NCBI RefSeq assembly: GCF_014831675.1
Contig: NZ_VJXY01000017.1
Location: 95,366-159,365 of the forward strand
DNA: 64,000 bases
Direction of reading: 5' to 3'
From: Komarekiella delphini-convector SJRDD-AB1
GTDB taxonomy: Bacteria; Cyanobacteriota; Cyanobacteriia; Cyanobacteriales; Nostocaceae
Below, one piece after another: positions 53,594 to 61,846 of the stretch; positions within the stretch are counted from its first letter, which is position 1; each line of letters begins with the position of its first letter. Both the position numbers and the translations under genes were made by a program. Under the pieces are notes generated by a model. That model was not told the DNA's origin. It ran no database searches and saw only the letters and a program-made list of their open reading frames with translations.

Positions 53594-54457
53594 TTAGGAA
53601 CTTCTTAGTAGTTGTACAAGCTCCTGAGCAGCGGCGATTGCTCTCTCACGAAGTTTTTCAAGTATTGAGTTTTCTTTAAAGCACCAATGACAGGATTCTA
53701 TGGACATTGAGTAAAAGGCCTCTAATGAAATAGTAGGATGTTTTTGAGATATTTTCCTTACTTCATTTATGACAAAACAGTGAACCGCACTAAAAAAGAA
53801 ATGTCCTCTAGCATGTAAGCTAGGTTTGTAATCTCTGAGTTTATCTTTATTATTGGACAAATCATCTTCAGGCAATTCCAATGTCTGTATATATGTATTA
53901 ATTATATCTTGAGAAAATTCAGGAATATTATTCTTTTTAAGAAAACGACGGCATTGATCGCCCATACATTTTTTTGTGCAAATTGGATTACATTCTATAA
54001 TATAATCTGCTACCATAAGAGAATATATTGCTTCATTAAAATGTTGCAACCAAATTTCAACTTTTACTGAATCATAATCTGTATTTTTTGATAAATTTTG
54101 AATTAAACGTCTAATATTTGAAGAACATAACATTAAATTCTCTATACTATGTGTTTGCGTTTCTAATACTCTATTATTAATATGATTATATGATTTACCC
54201 ATAATAAAATTATAGTCACTGTCTATGGCTACTATGAATTTAGCATCAGATATTAATAGTTCATCTAAATACTTTTTTATCTCTTTTTTTCCTCCCACAT
54301 GTTTAAATTTAGGCTTGTATCCATCAACATAATCAGGAAATAGTTGCTTCCAGAAAGGCCCATCATCTTCTCCTTCAACATATATGATATATTCATTATT
54401 ATAAGTGAACAAGTCACTATTTTTAATGCCAGACGATGTTCTAATGAACATTAACAA
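53594..54457 (-). CDS. ariB: DUF4435 (TOPRIM-like) protein, PARIS AriB candidate
   Basis: 287 residues. The family motifs are YIIYVEGEDDGPFWKQLFP (about 19-37, EGxxD type), FIVAIDSDYNFI (DxD, about 73-85) and TQTHSIENLMLCS (about 100-113), the DUF4435 layout that adopts a TOPRIM-like nuclease fold. The start overlaps the stop of the upstream ATPase gene by 17 bases. In PARIS, the ATPase and DUF4435 proteins form a complex that senses phage anti-restriction proteins and triggers tRNA cleavage. The assignment follows from the pair and is a strong family inference, not proof. Confidence 0.75.
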   Translation of the reverse strand: MLMFIRTSSGIKNSDLFTYNNEYIIYVEGEDDGPFWKQLFPDYVDGYKPKFKHVGGKKEIKKYLDELLISDAKFIVAIDSDYNFIMGKSYNHINNRVLETQTHSIENLMLCSSNIRRLIQNLSKNTDYDSVKVEIWLQHFNEAIYSLMVADYIIECNPICTKKCMGDQCRRFLKKNNIPEFSQDIINTYIQTLELPEDDLSNNKDKLRDYKPSLHARGHFFFSAVHCFVINEVRKISQKHPTISLEAFYSMSIESCHWCFKENSILEKLRERAIAAAQELVQLLRSS

Positions 54458-55748
54458 CTTCCTCCATATTTATTACATTGTTTCTAAAGTCAGCTACAAT
54501 ATCTGGTGAATGAGTAGCTACAATAAGTTGAGCATTATTATTTAGCTCTCTAAGAGCTTTTAAAAGCTTTTCTTGCCAAGTTACATGAAGTGAAAGTTCA
54601 GGCTCATCAGCAATGAAAATTGTGCTTTTTCTTTCTTGTAAGAGTACCTCTATAAACTGAATTAATAATTGTTTTTCTCCTGAAGATAAACTTAGTAATT
54701 CTAAATTTATGGAATTATCCTTATCCAAAAAAAAAGTAAATCTACTTGTTTTGTTATCATAACGAAATTTCTTACCTCTCATAAATTCTTGAAGAGTATC
54801 AAAAAATTTTTGTCTAGGCTCGGCAATTTTCTTTTTAGCTTCTTCCGAACTATTTAGTAAGTCAATAATTTTATTGGTTCTACTGATCAATGGTAAAGCG
54901 AAAACATCCGCTGGAGCTATATCTTTCTTACCTTCACTCAGCGCTTCTTTAAGCCCCTGTATTGCATCTCTCAATTTATTTATATGATTTTTAATTTGAT
55001 TTGTTTTACCCTTAATACCTAGTTCTTCAAACGCTCGAGAAAGTTTATTTTCTTCAGTGTTGAGGTCTATTTCTGCAATATTATCTAGGTTGTTTTCATC
55101 AAATTTATCAAATTCTTCGTTATAAAGTAGTGAAGCGATTGTTTCCTTTTGAAACAACTTTGACTCTTCATTAAGTTGTGCTTCTAGCTTTAATTGATAG
55201 ATGGCAAACTTATGGAGAAGTTGTTGTAATCGATCATCAACGGCGGTAGTCCTTTGCCGAGGATCTATATCCATAGTTTCACTAGTAGACTGTCTATAAA
55301 CTGATATTTGAGAAATTTCTACTAAACTAGAAAGCTCTTGCTTTAAATCCATATATTGTTCACGAACGGAGGAAGGCATTCGATACATTACTTCTTTATC
55401 TGAACCAACTCTTCGATAACGGACTTCACCAAATATGCGATATACTTTATTTCCAATTTTGTATTTAAAAATACTTATAAGTGAAGATTGTTCATTTTGT
55501 TCTCGTAAAACATTAATAGTTCTACGACTGTTTTTATTTTTAGGATCAATCAAAATTATATTAATTGAATTAAATTGTAAGTTTTCTAGTTGTTGAATAT
55601 CTATTGATAAAACTGCGACAATCAAGTTAATAAATGTCGTTTTACCTGTACCGTTGAACCCAATAAAAATTGTTACATCTTGATAAAAATCTGATCTTGC
55701 CTTATACTTACCCCAAAAACCTTCTATTTCAACACTTTTAATGATCAT
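54441..55748 (-). CDS. ariA: AAA/ABC-type ATPase, PARIS AriA candidate
   Basis: 435 residues. Walker A is GFNGTGKTTF (about 29-38). A helical insertion spans about 170-330, then come the signature LSSGEKQLL (about 357-365), Walker B TIFIADEPELSLH (about 378-390) and the switch His ATHSPDI. This is the AAA_15/OLD-like ATPase type. It overlaps the DUF4435 gene by 17 bases. OLD, Gabija and retron systems have related ATPases, but the DUF4435 partner points to PARIS. Confidence 0.8.
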   Translation of the reverse strand: MIIKSVEIEGFWGKYKARSDFYQDVTIFIGFNGTGKTTFINLIVAVLSIDIQQLENLQFNSINIILIDPKNKNSRRTINVLREQNEQSSLISIFKYKIGNKVYRIFGEVRYRRVGSDKEVMYRMPSSVREQYMDLKQELSSLVEISQISVYRQSTSETMDIDPRQRTTAVDDRLQQLLHKFAIYQLKLEAQLNEESKLFQKETIASLLYNEEFDKFDENNLDNIAEIDLNTEENKLSRAFEELGIKGKTNQIKNHINKLRDAIQGLKEALSEGKKDIAPADVFALPLISRTNKIIDLLNSSEEAKKKIAEPRQKFFDTLQEFMRGKKFRYDNKTSRFTFFLDKDNSINLELLSLSSGEKQLLIQFIEVLLQERKSTIFIADEPELSLHVTWQEKLLKALRELNNNAQLIVATHSPDIVADFRNNVINMEEVVNVH

Positions 55749-55963
55749 AAAAATTAATCCTAAGTTGTAATTATTAAACTAGTTGTATTTACATAAACAC
55801 ATAGTCAATAATATCACTATAAATTTACAATAACAAAGTATTTGTGCAAGCTAGGATCCAAGCGAAGCCTCTTTAAATCCTTCTATACTTAAGTGAGCGC
55901 TAAAAACTTGAAAAGCATTGCTACACTACCTCAACTTTGTTTTTGAACAAGATTCTAAACCTC

Positions 55964-56890
55964 TTATAGCCGCGCTTCCATGCCGACATTGCCTTGCAAA
56001 CCACCAGTGTGTACCAGCAGCAGACGATGCCTTTGGCGATCGCTTTGAGCAAAAAATCCCTGCTGTAGCAAATCCATCACTCCATAAAACATTTTGGCAG
56101 TATATACGTAATCAAGGGGTATGCCATGTGCTTGTCTAAACTGTTGGCTAAACCTTAGCAGTTCGTCGTTCACCTTTGCATAGCCGCCGAAGTGGTAATC
56201 ACATACCATTTCCCAAGCTCCTGGCTCCGTTGGCGCAGGTAAACCAGAGGCGAGATAATTCCTCAACAGGCTGTCGATTTCTTGTGCAAGAAATGACCCA
56301 TTTTTGAGTACGGGGAAAGCGATCACTCTTTGTCCTTGATGCAACGAAAGCGTAATCCCAGCCAATGTAGTAGCAGTACCACAAGCCACGCATATAGTAT
56401 CAAACGCCGCTGTGTCAATTATCTCTGTGCAGCCGCGCACACCGTTCAAATTGCAGCCACCTTCGGGGATGATAAACACTTCACCAAAACATTGCCGTAA
56501 GTCTTCACATACCGCTATTGTGTGCCGCTGTCGATACGTCTCGCGGTTGAGATACACAAGCTGCATACCCTGTTGTACTGCAAAACTTAGTGTGGGGTTC
56601 AGCGGTAGCCTTTCCTCCCCACGAATTACGCCAACGGTGCGAAAACCGAAAAGATTCCCAGCCGCCGCAGTTGCATAGATGTGGTTAGAATAAGCACCTC
56701 CGAAAGTCAGCAGCGTTGGACAATTTTTTTGTTTGGCTTCCAATAGGTTGTACTTCAGCTTAAACCACTTGTTGCCGTTAACCCACGGATGTATGAGGTC
56801 GAGGCGCAGCACATACAAATCAACATTAGCATGGTCGGCGATCGCGCTGTTAATCTGCTGTATGGGAGGAGGAAGAAACATAGACGACAT
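55964..56890 (-). CDS. ACC deaminase/D-cysteine desulfhydrase-family PLP enzyme
   Basis: 308 residues. The PLP-binding lysine is in GNKWFKLKYNL (about 39-49), and the phosphate-cradle block GGAYSNHIYATAAAG (about 64-78) and the C-terminal LLVHTGGLQG are typical of fold-type II enzymes of the 1-aminocyclopropane-1-carboxylate deaminase/D-cysteine desulfhydrase group. Most bacterial members degrade D-cysteine; true ACC deaminase activity needs specific residues that I cannot check reliably. It is cytoplasmic and stands alone. Confidence 0.85.
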   Translation of the reverse strand: MSSMFLPPPIQQINSAIADHANVDLYVLRLDLIHPWVNGNKWFKLKYNLLEAKQKNCPTLLTFGGAYSNHIYATAAAGNLFGFRTVGVIRGEERLPLNPTLSFAVQQGMQLVYLNRETYRQRHTIAVCEDLRQCFGEVFIIPEGGCNLNGVRGCTEIIDTAAFDTICVACGTATTLAGITLSLHQGQRVIAFPVLKNGSFLAQEIDSLLRNYLASGLPAPTEPGAWEMVCDYHFGGYAKVNDELLRFSQQFRQAHGIPLDYVYTAKMFYGVMDLLQQGFFAQSDRQRHRLLLVHTGGLQGNVGMEARL

Positions 56891-57110
56891 GGGTAAACAA
56901 TCTAACTTGAAAGTTATTCTCTCTCGCGTTCCTTCTTAAGGATAAAAGTAATGATAAACATTGAGTAATTTCAATGGTGATTCTATCAGAATGAATAATA
57001 AATATTTCTAATGAATAGCCTTAGAAATTGGCATTTTACTAATCGAGTATTTCAGGTAACTATAAGAAGAACAACACTTGCTCTAGATCATATCTTTTTG
57101 GAAAAAACAA

Positions 57111-58841
57111 ATGGTTGCACTCACACAGCCTACTCAAGTTCTTCCTAATCCAGGACGTTTGACGATTGAAACTGTCGAAATTGCTCCCCAAACTACTGCT
57201 ATTCGTTGCCTCGATTGGGATAGAGAGCGTTTTGATATCGAATTTGGTTTAAGGAATGGGACAACTTATAATTCTTTCTTAATTAAGGGAGAAAAAATTG
57301 CTTTAATTGACACTTCTCACCGCAAGTTTGAGCAGTTATACCTTGAGATACTGGCGGGATTAATTGATCCGACTACAATAGACTACTTGATTATTAGTCA
57401 CACAGAACCCGATCACAGTGGCTTAGTGAAAAATATTTTACAATTAGCTCCCTCGATTACCGTTGTTGGTGCTAAGGTAGCTATTCAATTTTTAGAAAAT
57501 ATGGTTCACCAGCCCTTTAAATCTATACAGGTAAAAAGTGGAGAACGCTTAGATTTAGGTAACGGACACGTATTAGAATTTATCTCTGCACCGAACTTAC
57601 ACTGGCCTGACACAATTTTTACTTATGACCACAAAACTTGCACTCTCTACACCTGTGATGTGTTTGGGATGCACTACTGTGATGACCATACATACGATGA
57701 AAATCTCACTTCAATAGAAGAAGATTTTGCATATTATTATGATTGTCTCATGGGGCCCAATGCACGGTCTGTATTGGCTGCTTTAAAGCGAATTGAAAAG
57801 TTAGAAATCGCAACTGTTGCAACGGGACATGGCCCTTTACTGCAACACTATATTTCAGATTGGCTCGGACGGTATCAAAGCTGGAGCTTAGAACAAGCGA
57901 AAACAGAGACATTAGTAGCCTTATTTTACGTTGAAGATTACGGATTTAGTGAGCATTTAGTGCGTACCACAGCACATGGATGCGCGAAAACAGGCGTAGC
58001 AGTAGAATTAGTAGATTTAAATAGCACCGAGCCTCAAGAAATTCGAGAGTTAGTCGCACAAGCTTCTGGTTTAATCATTGCAATGCCTTCTCAATTTTCA
58101 GTAACGGCTCAAGCTGCTTTGAGTACCATCTTAGCTGCTGTTCATAATAAGCAAGCAGTTGGTTTATTAGAGTCGGGAGGGGGAGAAGATGAACCGCTTT
58201 ATCCCTTACGTAATAAGTTTCAAGAACTAGGATTAATTGAAGCTTTTCCTCCTATCTTAGTCAAAGAAAATCCGACACAAGCAACCGAACAACTTTGTGA
58301 TGAAGCGGGAACAGATATGGGTCAATGGTTGACCCGCGATCGCACAATTAAAGAAATCAAATCTATCAATACAGATCTGGAAAAATCTTTAGGACGGATC
58401 AGCACAGGATTGTATATTATCACCGCTAAAAAAGGAGAGATTCAAAGTGCAATGTTCGCTTCTTGGGTGACACAAGCAAGTCTTAATCCTTTAGGAGTAG
58501 CGATCGCAGTAGCTAAAGAGCGGGCAATTGAATCTTTTATGCATGTTGGCGATCGCTTTGTTTTAAACGTTTTAGAAGAAGGAAACTATCAAGGATTAAT
58601 GAAACATTTCCTCAAGCGTTTTGCTCCTGGCGCAGATCGTTTTGCTGGTGTGAAAACATACCCTGCTACTAATGAATCTCCCATCTTAGCTGAAGCTCTA
58701 GCTTATATGGAATGTGAAATTACTAGCCGCATGGATTGCGGTGATCATTGGGTAATTTACAGCACAGTCCAAACCGGACGAATTGCCAAAGTAAACGCAC
58801 TTACTGCTGTCCATCACCGCAAAATTGGCAATCATTACTAA
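57111..58841 (+). CDS. flv4: Flavodiiron protein Flv4
   Basis: 576 residues. An N-terminal beta-lactamase-like diiron domain carries the canonical ligands H-x-E-x-D-H (HTEPDHSG), then a His in LHWPD, an Asp in TCDVFG and a His in ATGHGP. A flavodoxin-like domain (about 260-400) and a C-terminal flavin-reductase domain (about 410-576) follow. This three-domain type is unique to oxygenic phototrophs. Intact ligands and the gene order with an Sll0218-like gene and a second, substituted flavodiiron gene identify it as Flv4, which with Flv2 protects photosystem II as an electron sink under low CO2. Confidence 0.85.
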   Translation: MVALTQPTQVLPNPGRLTIETVEIAPQTTAIRCLDWDRERFDIEFGLRNGTTYNSFLIKGEKIALIDTSHRKFEQLYLEILAGLIDPTTIDYLIISHTEPDHSGLVKNILQLAPSITVVGAKVAIQFLENMVHQPFKSIQVKSGERLDLGNGHVLEFISAPNLHWPDTIFTYDHKTCTLYTCDVFGMHYCDDHTYDENLTSIEEDFAYYYDCLMGPNARSVLAALKRIEKLEIATVATGHGPLLQHYISDWLGRYQSWSLEQAKTETLVALFYVEDYGFSEHLVRTTAHGCAKTGVAVELVDLNSTEPQEIRELVAQASGLIIAMPSQFSVTAQAALSTILAAVHNKQAVGLLESGGGEDEPLYPLRNKFQELGLIEAFPPILVKENPTQATEQLCDEAGTDMGQWLTRDRTIKEIKSINTDLEKSLGRISTGLYIITAKKGEIQSAMFASWVTQASLNPLGVAIAVAKERAIESFMHVGDRFVLNVLEEGNYQGLMKHFLKRFAPGADRFAGVKTYPATNESPILAEALAYMECEITSRMDCGDHWVIYSTVQTGRIAKVNALTAVHHRKIGNHY

Positions 58842-58851
58842 AGAGTCATTT

Positions 58852-58913
58852 GTCAAGAGTAGAGACGTGATTAATCGCGTCTGTCAAGAGTAGAGACGCG
58901 ATTAATCGCGTCT
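58852..58913. repeat. 31-bp tandem repeat containing a 20-bp palindrome
   Basis: Two copies (58852-58882, 58883-58913) read GTCAAGAGTAGAGACG-T/C-GATTAATCGCGTCT. The second contains the perfect palindrome AGACGCGATTAATCGCGTCT. It lies 11 bases after flv4 within the operon. Confidence 0.75.
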
Positions 58914-58995
58914 GTACAAGGGTCAAGAGTCAGTATTTATTCTCCCTCTGCCCCCCTGCCCCTCCGCCCCTCTGCTCCCCTTCCCCCTTCTTCCT

Positions 58996-59511
58996 ATGTA
59001 CAAGACTGGTGAAAATACCCCAATTACTATGTACGAAATCAATCGAGGGCGCGTCGTGCGAACCTTGGAATTTATTCAAGATGTAATTGTAATTTCCTTG
59101 TGTATCGGTTTATTTAGCTTCATGGTGCTTCAGGTGAGAGATATGTTTCTCTCCCTGCTTCCTCCTCTAGATTTTCATGCTGTTACCGCCGATATTCTGT
59201 TTTTACTCATCTTGGTTGAGTTATTCCGACTGCTGATTATTTACCTACAAGAACATCGAGTATCTATTGGGGTAGCTGTTGAAGTTTCCATCGTTTCCGC
59301 CTTGCGAGAAGTCATCGTTAAAGGTGTTCTAGAAACAAGTTGGAGTCAAGTTTTAGCAACTTGTGCTTTCTTATTAGTTCTGGGAGTACTACTGATACTC
59401 CGAGTTTGGCTACCCCCCACCTTTGATGGCATAGATCCTGAACAAGAAGTATCTAAACGCTATAAAAATCGCGTCAAATCAGAATTAGCCCAAACCAATG
59501 GCCGGGAATAG
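58996..59511 (+). CDS. Sll0218-like (PsiE-family) membrane protein
   Basis: 171 residues with three to four transmembrane helices (about 30-50, 64-86, 118-140). The segments RTLEFIQDVIVISLCIGLFSFM and ILFLLILVELFRLLIIYLQEHRVSI fit the phosphate-starvation-inducible PsiE-like family. In Synechocystis the small membrane protein Sll0218 is encoded between flv4 and flv2 and stabilises a photosystem II assembly complex; this gene occupies the same position. A start 11 codons later is also possible. The role is inferred from synteny. Confidence 0.8.
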   Translation: MYKTGENTPITMYEINRGRVVRTLEFIQDVIVISLCIGLFSFMVLQVRDMFLSLLPPLDFHAVTADILFLLILVELFRLLIIYLQEHRVSIGVAVEVSIVSALREVIVKGVLETSWSQVLATCAFLLVLGVLLILRVWLPPTFDGIDPEQEVSKRYKNRVKSELAQTNGRE

Positions 59512-59582
59512 GGTACAGATTATTCGGCGTTGCATATTTGCAGGATGATTTATTGGGCTACGCCCCGCTACGCTAACACGCA

Positions 59583-59642
59583 GCGGAAAGTCTGTAGCAA
59601 GATCCCGCAGGGTGCGCCGGTTTCCGGCGAACAGAACTTTCC
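59583..59642. repeat. Hairpin repeat (AAAGTCT ... AACTTTCC family)
   Basis: A compound palindrome with the core CGCCGG-TTT-CCGGCG and outer GGAAAGTCTG/CAGAACTTTCC arms, related to the elements at 2359, 9526 and 19719. The 277-bp spacer 59512-59788 between the Sll0218-like gene and flv2 holds this and a CCCAACCCCCAACCCCCAA tract but no gene. Confidence 0.6.
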
Positions 59643-59788
59643 AAGACAGAGGCGCAGAGAGAATGAGGAGTTTTAGATCTCAATACATAAATTTTATATC
59701 TTGTTTATGCAACGCCGATTATTCCCTATTATCTCTCCTCTAACCCCAACCCCCAACCCCCAATCCCCAGTCCCCAAAGAGGTTTACT

Positions 59789-61525
59789 ATGTCTGTTGCT
59801 ACTTTAACGCCCAACCGTAAAAGAGATGTGCAAGTTGTTGAAATTGGTAAAGATACCCTAATCTTGCGATCGCGAACTTGGGAACGACTAAAATTTGAAG
59901 TTGAGTATTCTCGTCAACGCGGAACTACAGCAAATTCTTATTTAATCCAAGGTGATAAAAAAGCTTTAATTGACCCTCCCGGTGAATCTTTTACCGAAAT
60001 TTACCTTGAGCAACTCGCACAACATCTAGATTTCAATACCTTAGATTACATCATTCTCGGTCATGTCAACCCCAACCGCAGAGCAACCTTAAAAGTGTTG
60101 CTTTCTCAAGCTACTCAAGCTACTTTAATTTGTTCTCGTCCCGCAGCTAATGCCATAAAAACAGCATTTCCTGAATGGGAATCACGCATTCAATCAGTGC
60201 GTTCCGAGGATACTCTGGATTTAGGACAGGGACATTATCTGTCATTTATTACTGTACCGACTCCTCGTTGGGCGGATGGACTTTGTACCTACGATCCCAT
60301 TACCAAAATTCTTTACACAGACAAGTTTTTTGGCGCTCATATTTGTGAAGATTCCCTGTTTGATGAAGATTGGAAGGGATTAGATGCGGAACGTCACTAT
60401 TATTTTGATTGTCTTCATGCGCCTCAAGCGAAACAAGTCGAAGTTGCTTTAGAGAAATTTTCAGTTTTTGGAGCAAAATGTTATGCTCCGGCTCATGGCC
60501 CGGTTGTGCGTTACAGCCTGAGTCGTTTTACTTATGATTACCGTCAATGGTGTCAAGGGCAAAAATCTCAAGAGTTGAGTGTTGCTTTACTCTATGCCTC
60601 TGCTTATGGAAATACTGCAACTTTGGCTAATGCGATCGCTCAAGGTTTGATTGAAAATGGAGTCAATGTAGAATCGATAAACTGTGAACTAGCAGATTCT
60701 ACAGAGATAACCCGCATTGTAGAAGCTTGCGATGGATTTATTATCGGCTCACCTACTTTAGGCGGTCATGCACCAACTCAAATTCAAACTGCTTTAGGAA
60801 TAGCCCTCTCATCAGCAGCTAAAACTAAGTTAGCAGGTGTGTTTGGTTCCTACGGTTGGAGTGGAGAGGCAATTGATGTATTAGAAGGCAAGCTCAAAGA
60901 TGCCAATTACCGTTTAGGGTTTGAAACAATCCGAGTCCGCTTTAGCCCTACTCCTGAGATTCTACAACAGTGTCAACAAGCAGGTGCTTCATTTGCCCAA
61001 AACTTGAAGAAAACAAAGAAACTGCGTACTCCCCGCCAAGTTTTGACAGAAACCCAAGTAGATCGTACCGAACAAGCAGTAGGGCGGATCATTGGTTCTT
61101 TGTGTGTTGTAACAACTCGTGACGAAGAAACCCACAAAGGGGTTTTAACTTCTTGGGTATCTCAAGCAACTTTTAACCCACCAGGAATCATGATTGCTGT
61201 GGCTCAAGAACAGAATGCAGATTTAATGCGTCATCCCGGTGATAAATTTGTGCTGAATATCCTCAAAGAAGGCAGAAATATCCGGCGCTATTTTTCTCGT
61301 CAAAGTACTTTAGGAGATAATCCGTTTGCTAATCTTTCCACACAAACTGCTCTTAATGGTTGTCTAATTTTGAATGAGGCATTAGCTTATTTAGAATGTA
61401 CGGTAACAAATCAACTCGAATGTGGTGACAGGTGGTTAATTTATGCCGTAGTAGATAAAGGAGAAGTATTAGAAAATGAGGGCGTCACTGCTCTAGAACA
61501 TCGTAAATCGGGCAGCTATTACTAA
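59789..61525 (+). CDS. flv2: Flavodiiron protein Flv2
   Basis: 578 residues with the same three domains as Flv4. The diiron ligands are substituted: HTEPDHSG of Flv4 becomes HVNPNRRA here, LHWPD becomes PRWAD, and the bridging Asp in CDVFG becomes Lys in TDKFFG. Basic or neutral residues at these positions are the known hallmark of Flv1/Flv2, which work as heterodimer partners of Flv3/Flv4. It is the last gene of the flv4-sll0218-flv2 operon, which in Synechocystis is induced by low CO2. The start ATG follows AAAGAGG. Confidence 0.85.
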   Translation: MSVATLTPNRKRDVQVVEIGKDTLILRSRTWERLKFEVEYSRQRGTTANSYLIQGDKKALIDPPGESFTEIYLEQLAQHLDFNTLDYIILGHVNPNRRATLKVLLSQATQATLICSRPAANAIKTAFPEWESRIQSVRSEDTLDLGQGHYLSFITVPTPRWADGLCTYDPITKILYTDKFFGAHICEDSLFDEDWKGLDAERHYYFDCLHAPQAKQVEVALEKFSVFGAKCYAPAHGPVVRYSLSRFTYDYRQWCQGQKSQELSVALLYASAYGNTATLANAIAQGLIENGVNVESINCELADSTEITRIVEACDGFIIGSPTLGGHAPTQIQTALGIALSSAAKTKLAGVFGSYGWSGEAIDVLEGKLKDANYRLGFETIRVRFSPTPEILQQCQQAGASFAQNLKKTKKLRTPRQVLTETQVDRTEQAVGRIIGSLCVVTTRDEETHKGVLTSWVSQATFNPPGIMIAVAQEQNADLMRHPGDKFVLNILKEGRNIRRYFSRQSTLGDNPFANLSTQTALNGCLILNEALAYLECTVTNQLECGDRWLIYAVVDKGEVLENEGVTALEHRKSGSYY

Positions 61526-61636
61526 AGTCATTCTCTAATTAACCCAAAAGCACTCGCTCTAACACCACTAGAGCATCGATTTAGCAATAGCAAAAATCCG
61601 ATTTATTTTCGGTAAAACGACCAATTATCGTTGACT

Positions 61637-61665
61637 GTAGAAACGTTGCAATGCAACGTCTCTAC
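61637..61665. repeat. Palindromic repeat (ACGTTGC type)
   Basis: GTAGAAACGTTGC pairs with GCAACGTCTCTAC around AAT with one mismatch. It is the common cyanobacterial GTAGAGACGTTGC dispersed palindrome; a half-match lies near 22570-22590. The 321-bp spacer 61526-61846 holds this and no gene. Confidence 0.6.
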
Positions 61666-61846
61666 GAAATAATTGGTTTTTTCCTTTTTTGTCATTTAGC
61701 AAAATCCCTCCTAAATAAACAATTATGACTTGGAGCTAATTATCTAAAACTAGTGCAATAGCTAATAGTAAGGAGTAATGCAAAATCAAACTGCGATCAA
61801 CTATGCAATACCAAAATAAGCATATCAGGTACTACTATCCAGTACT

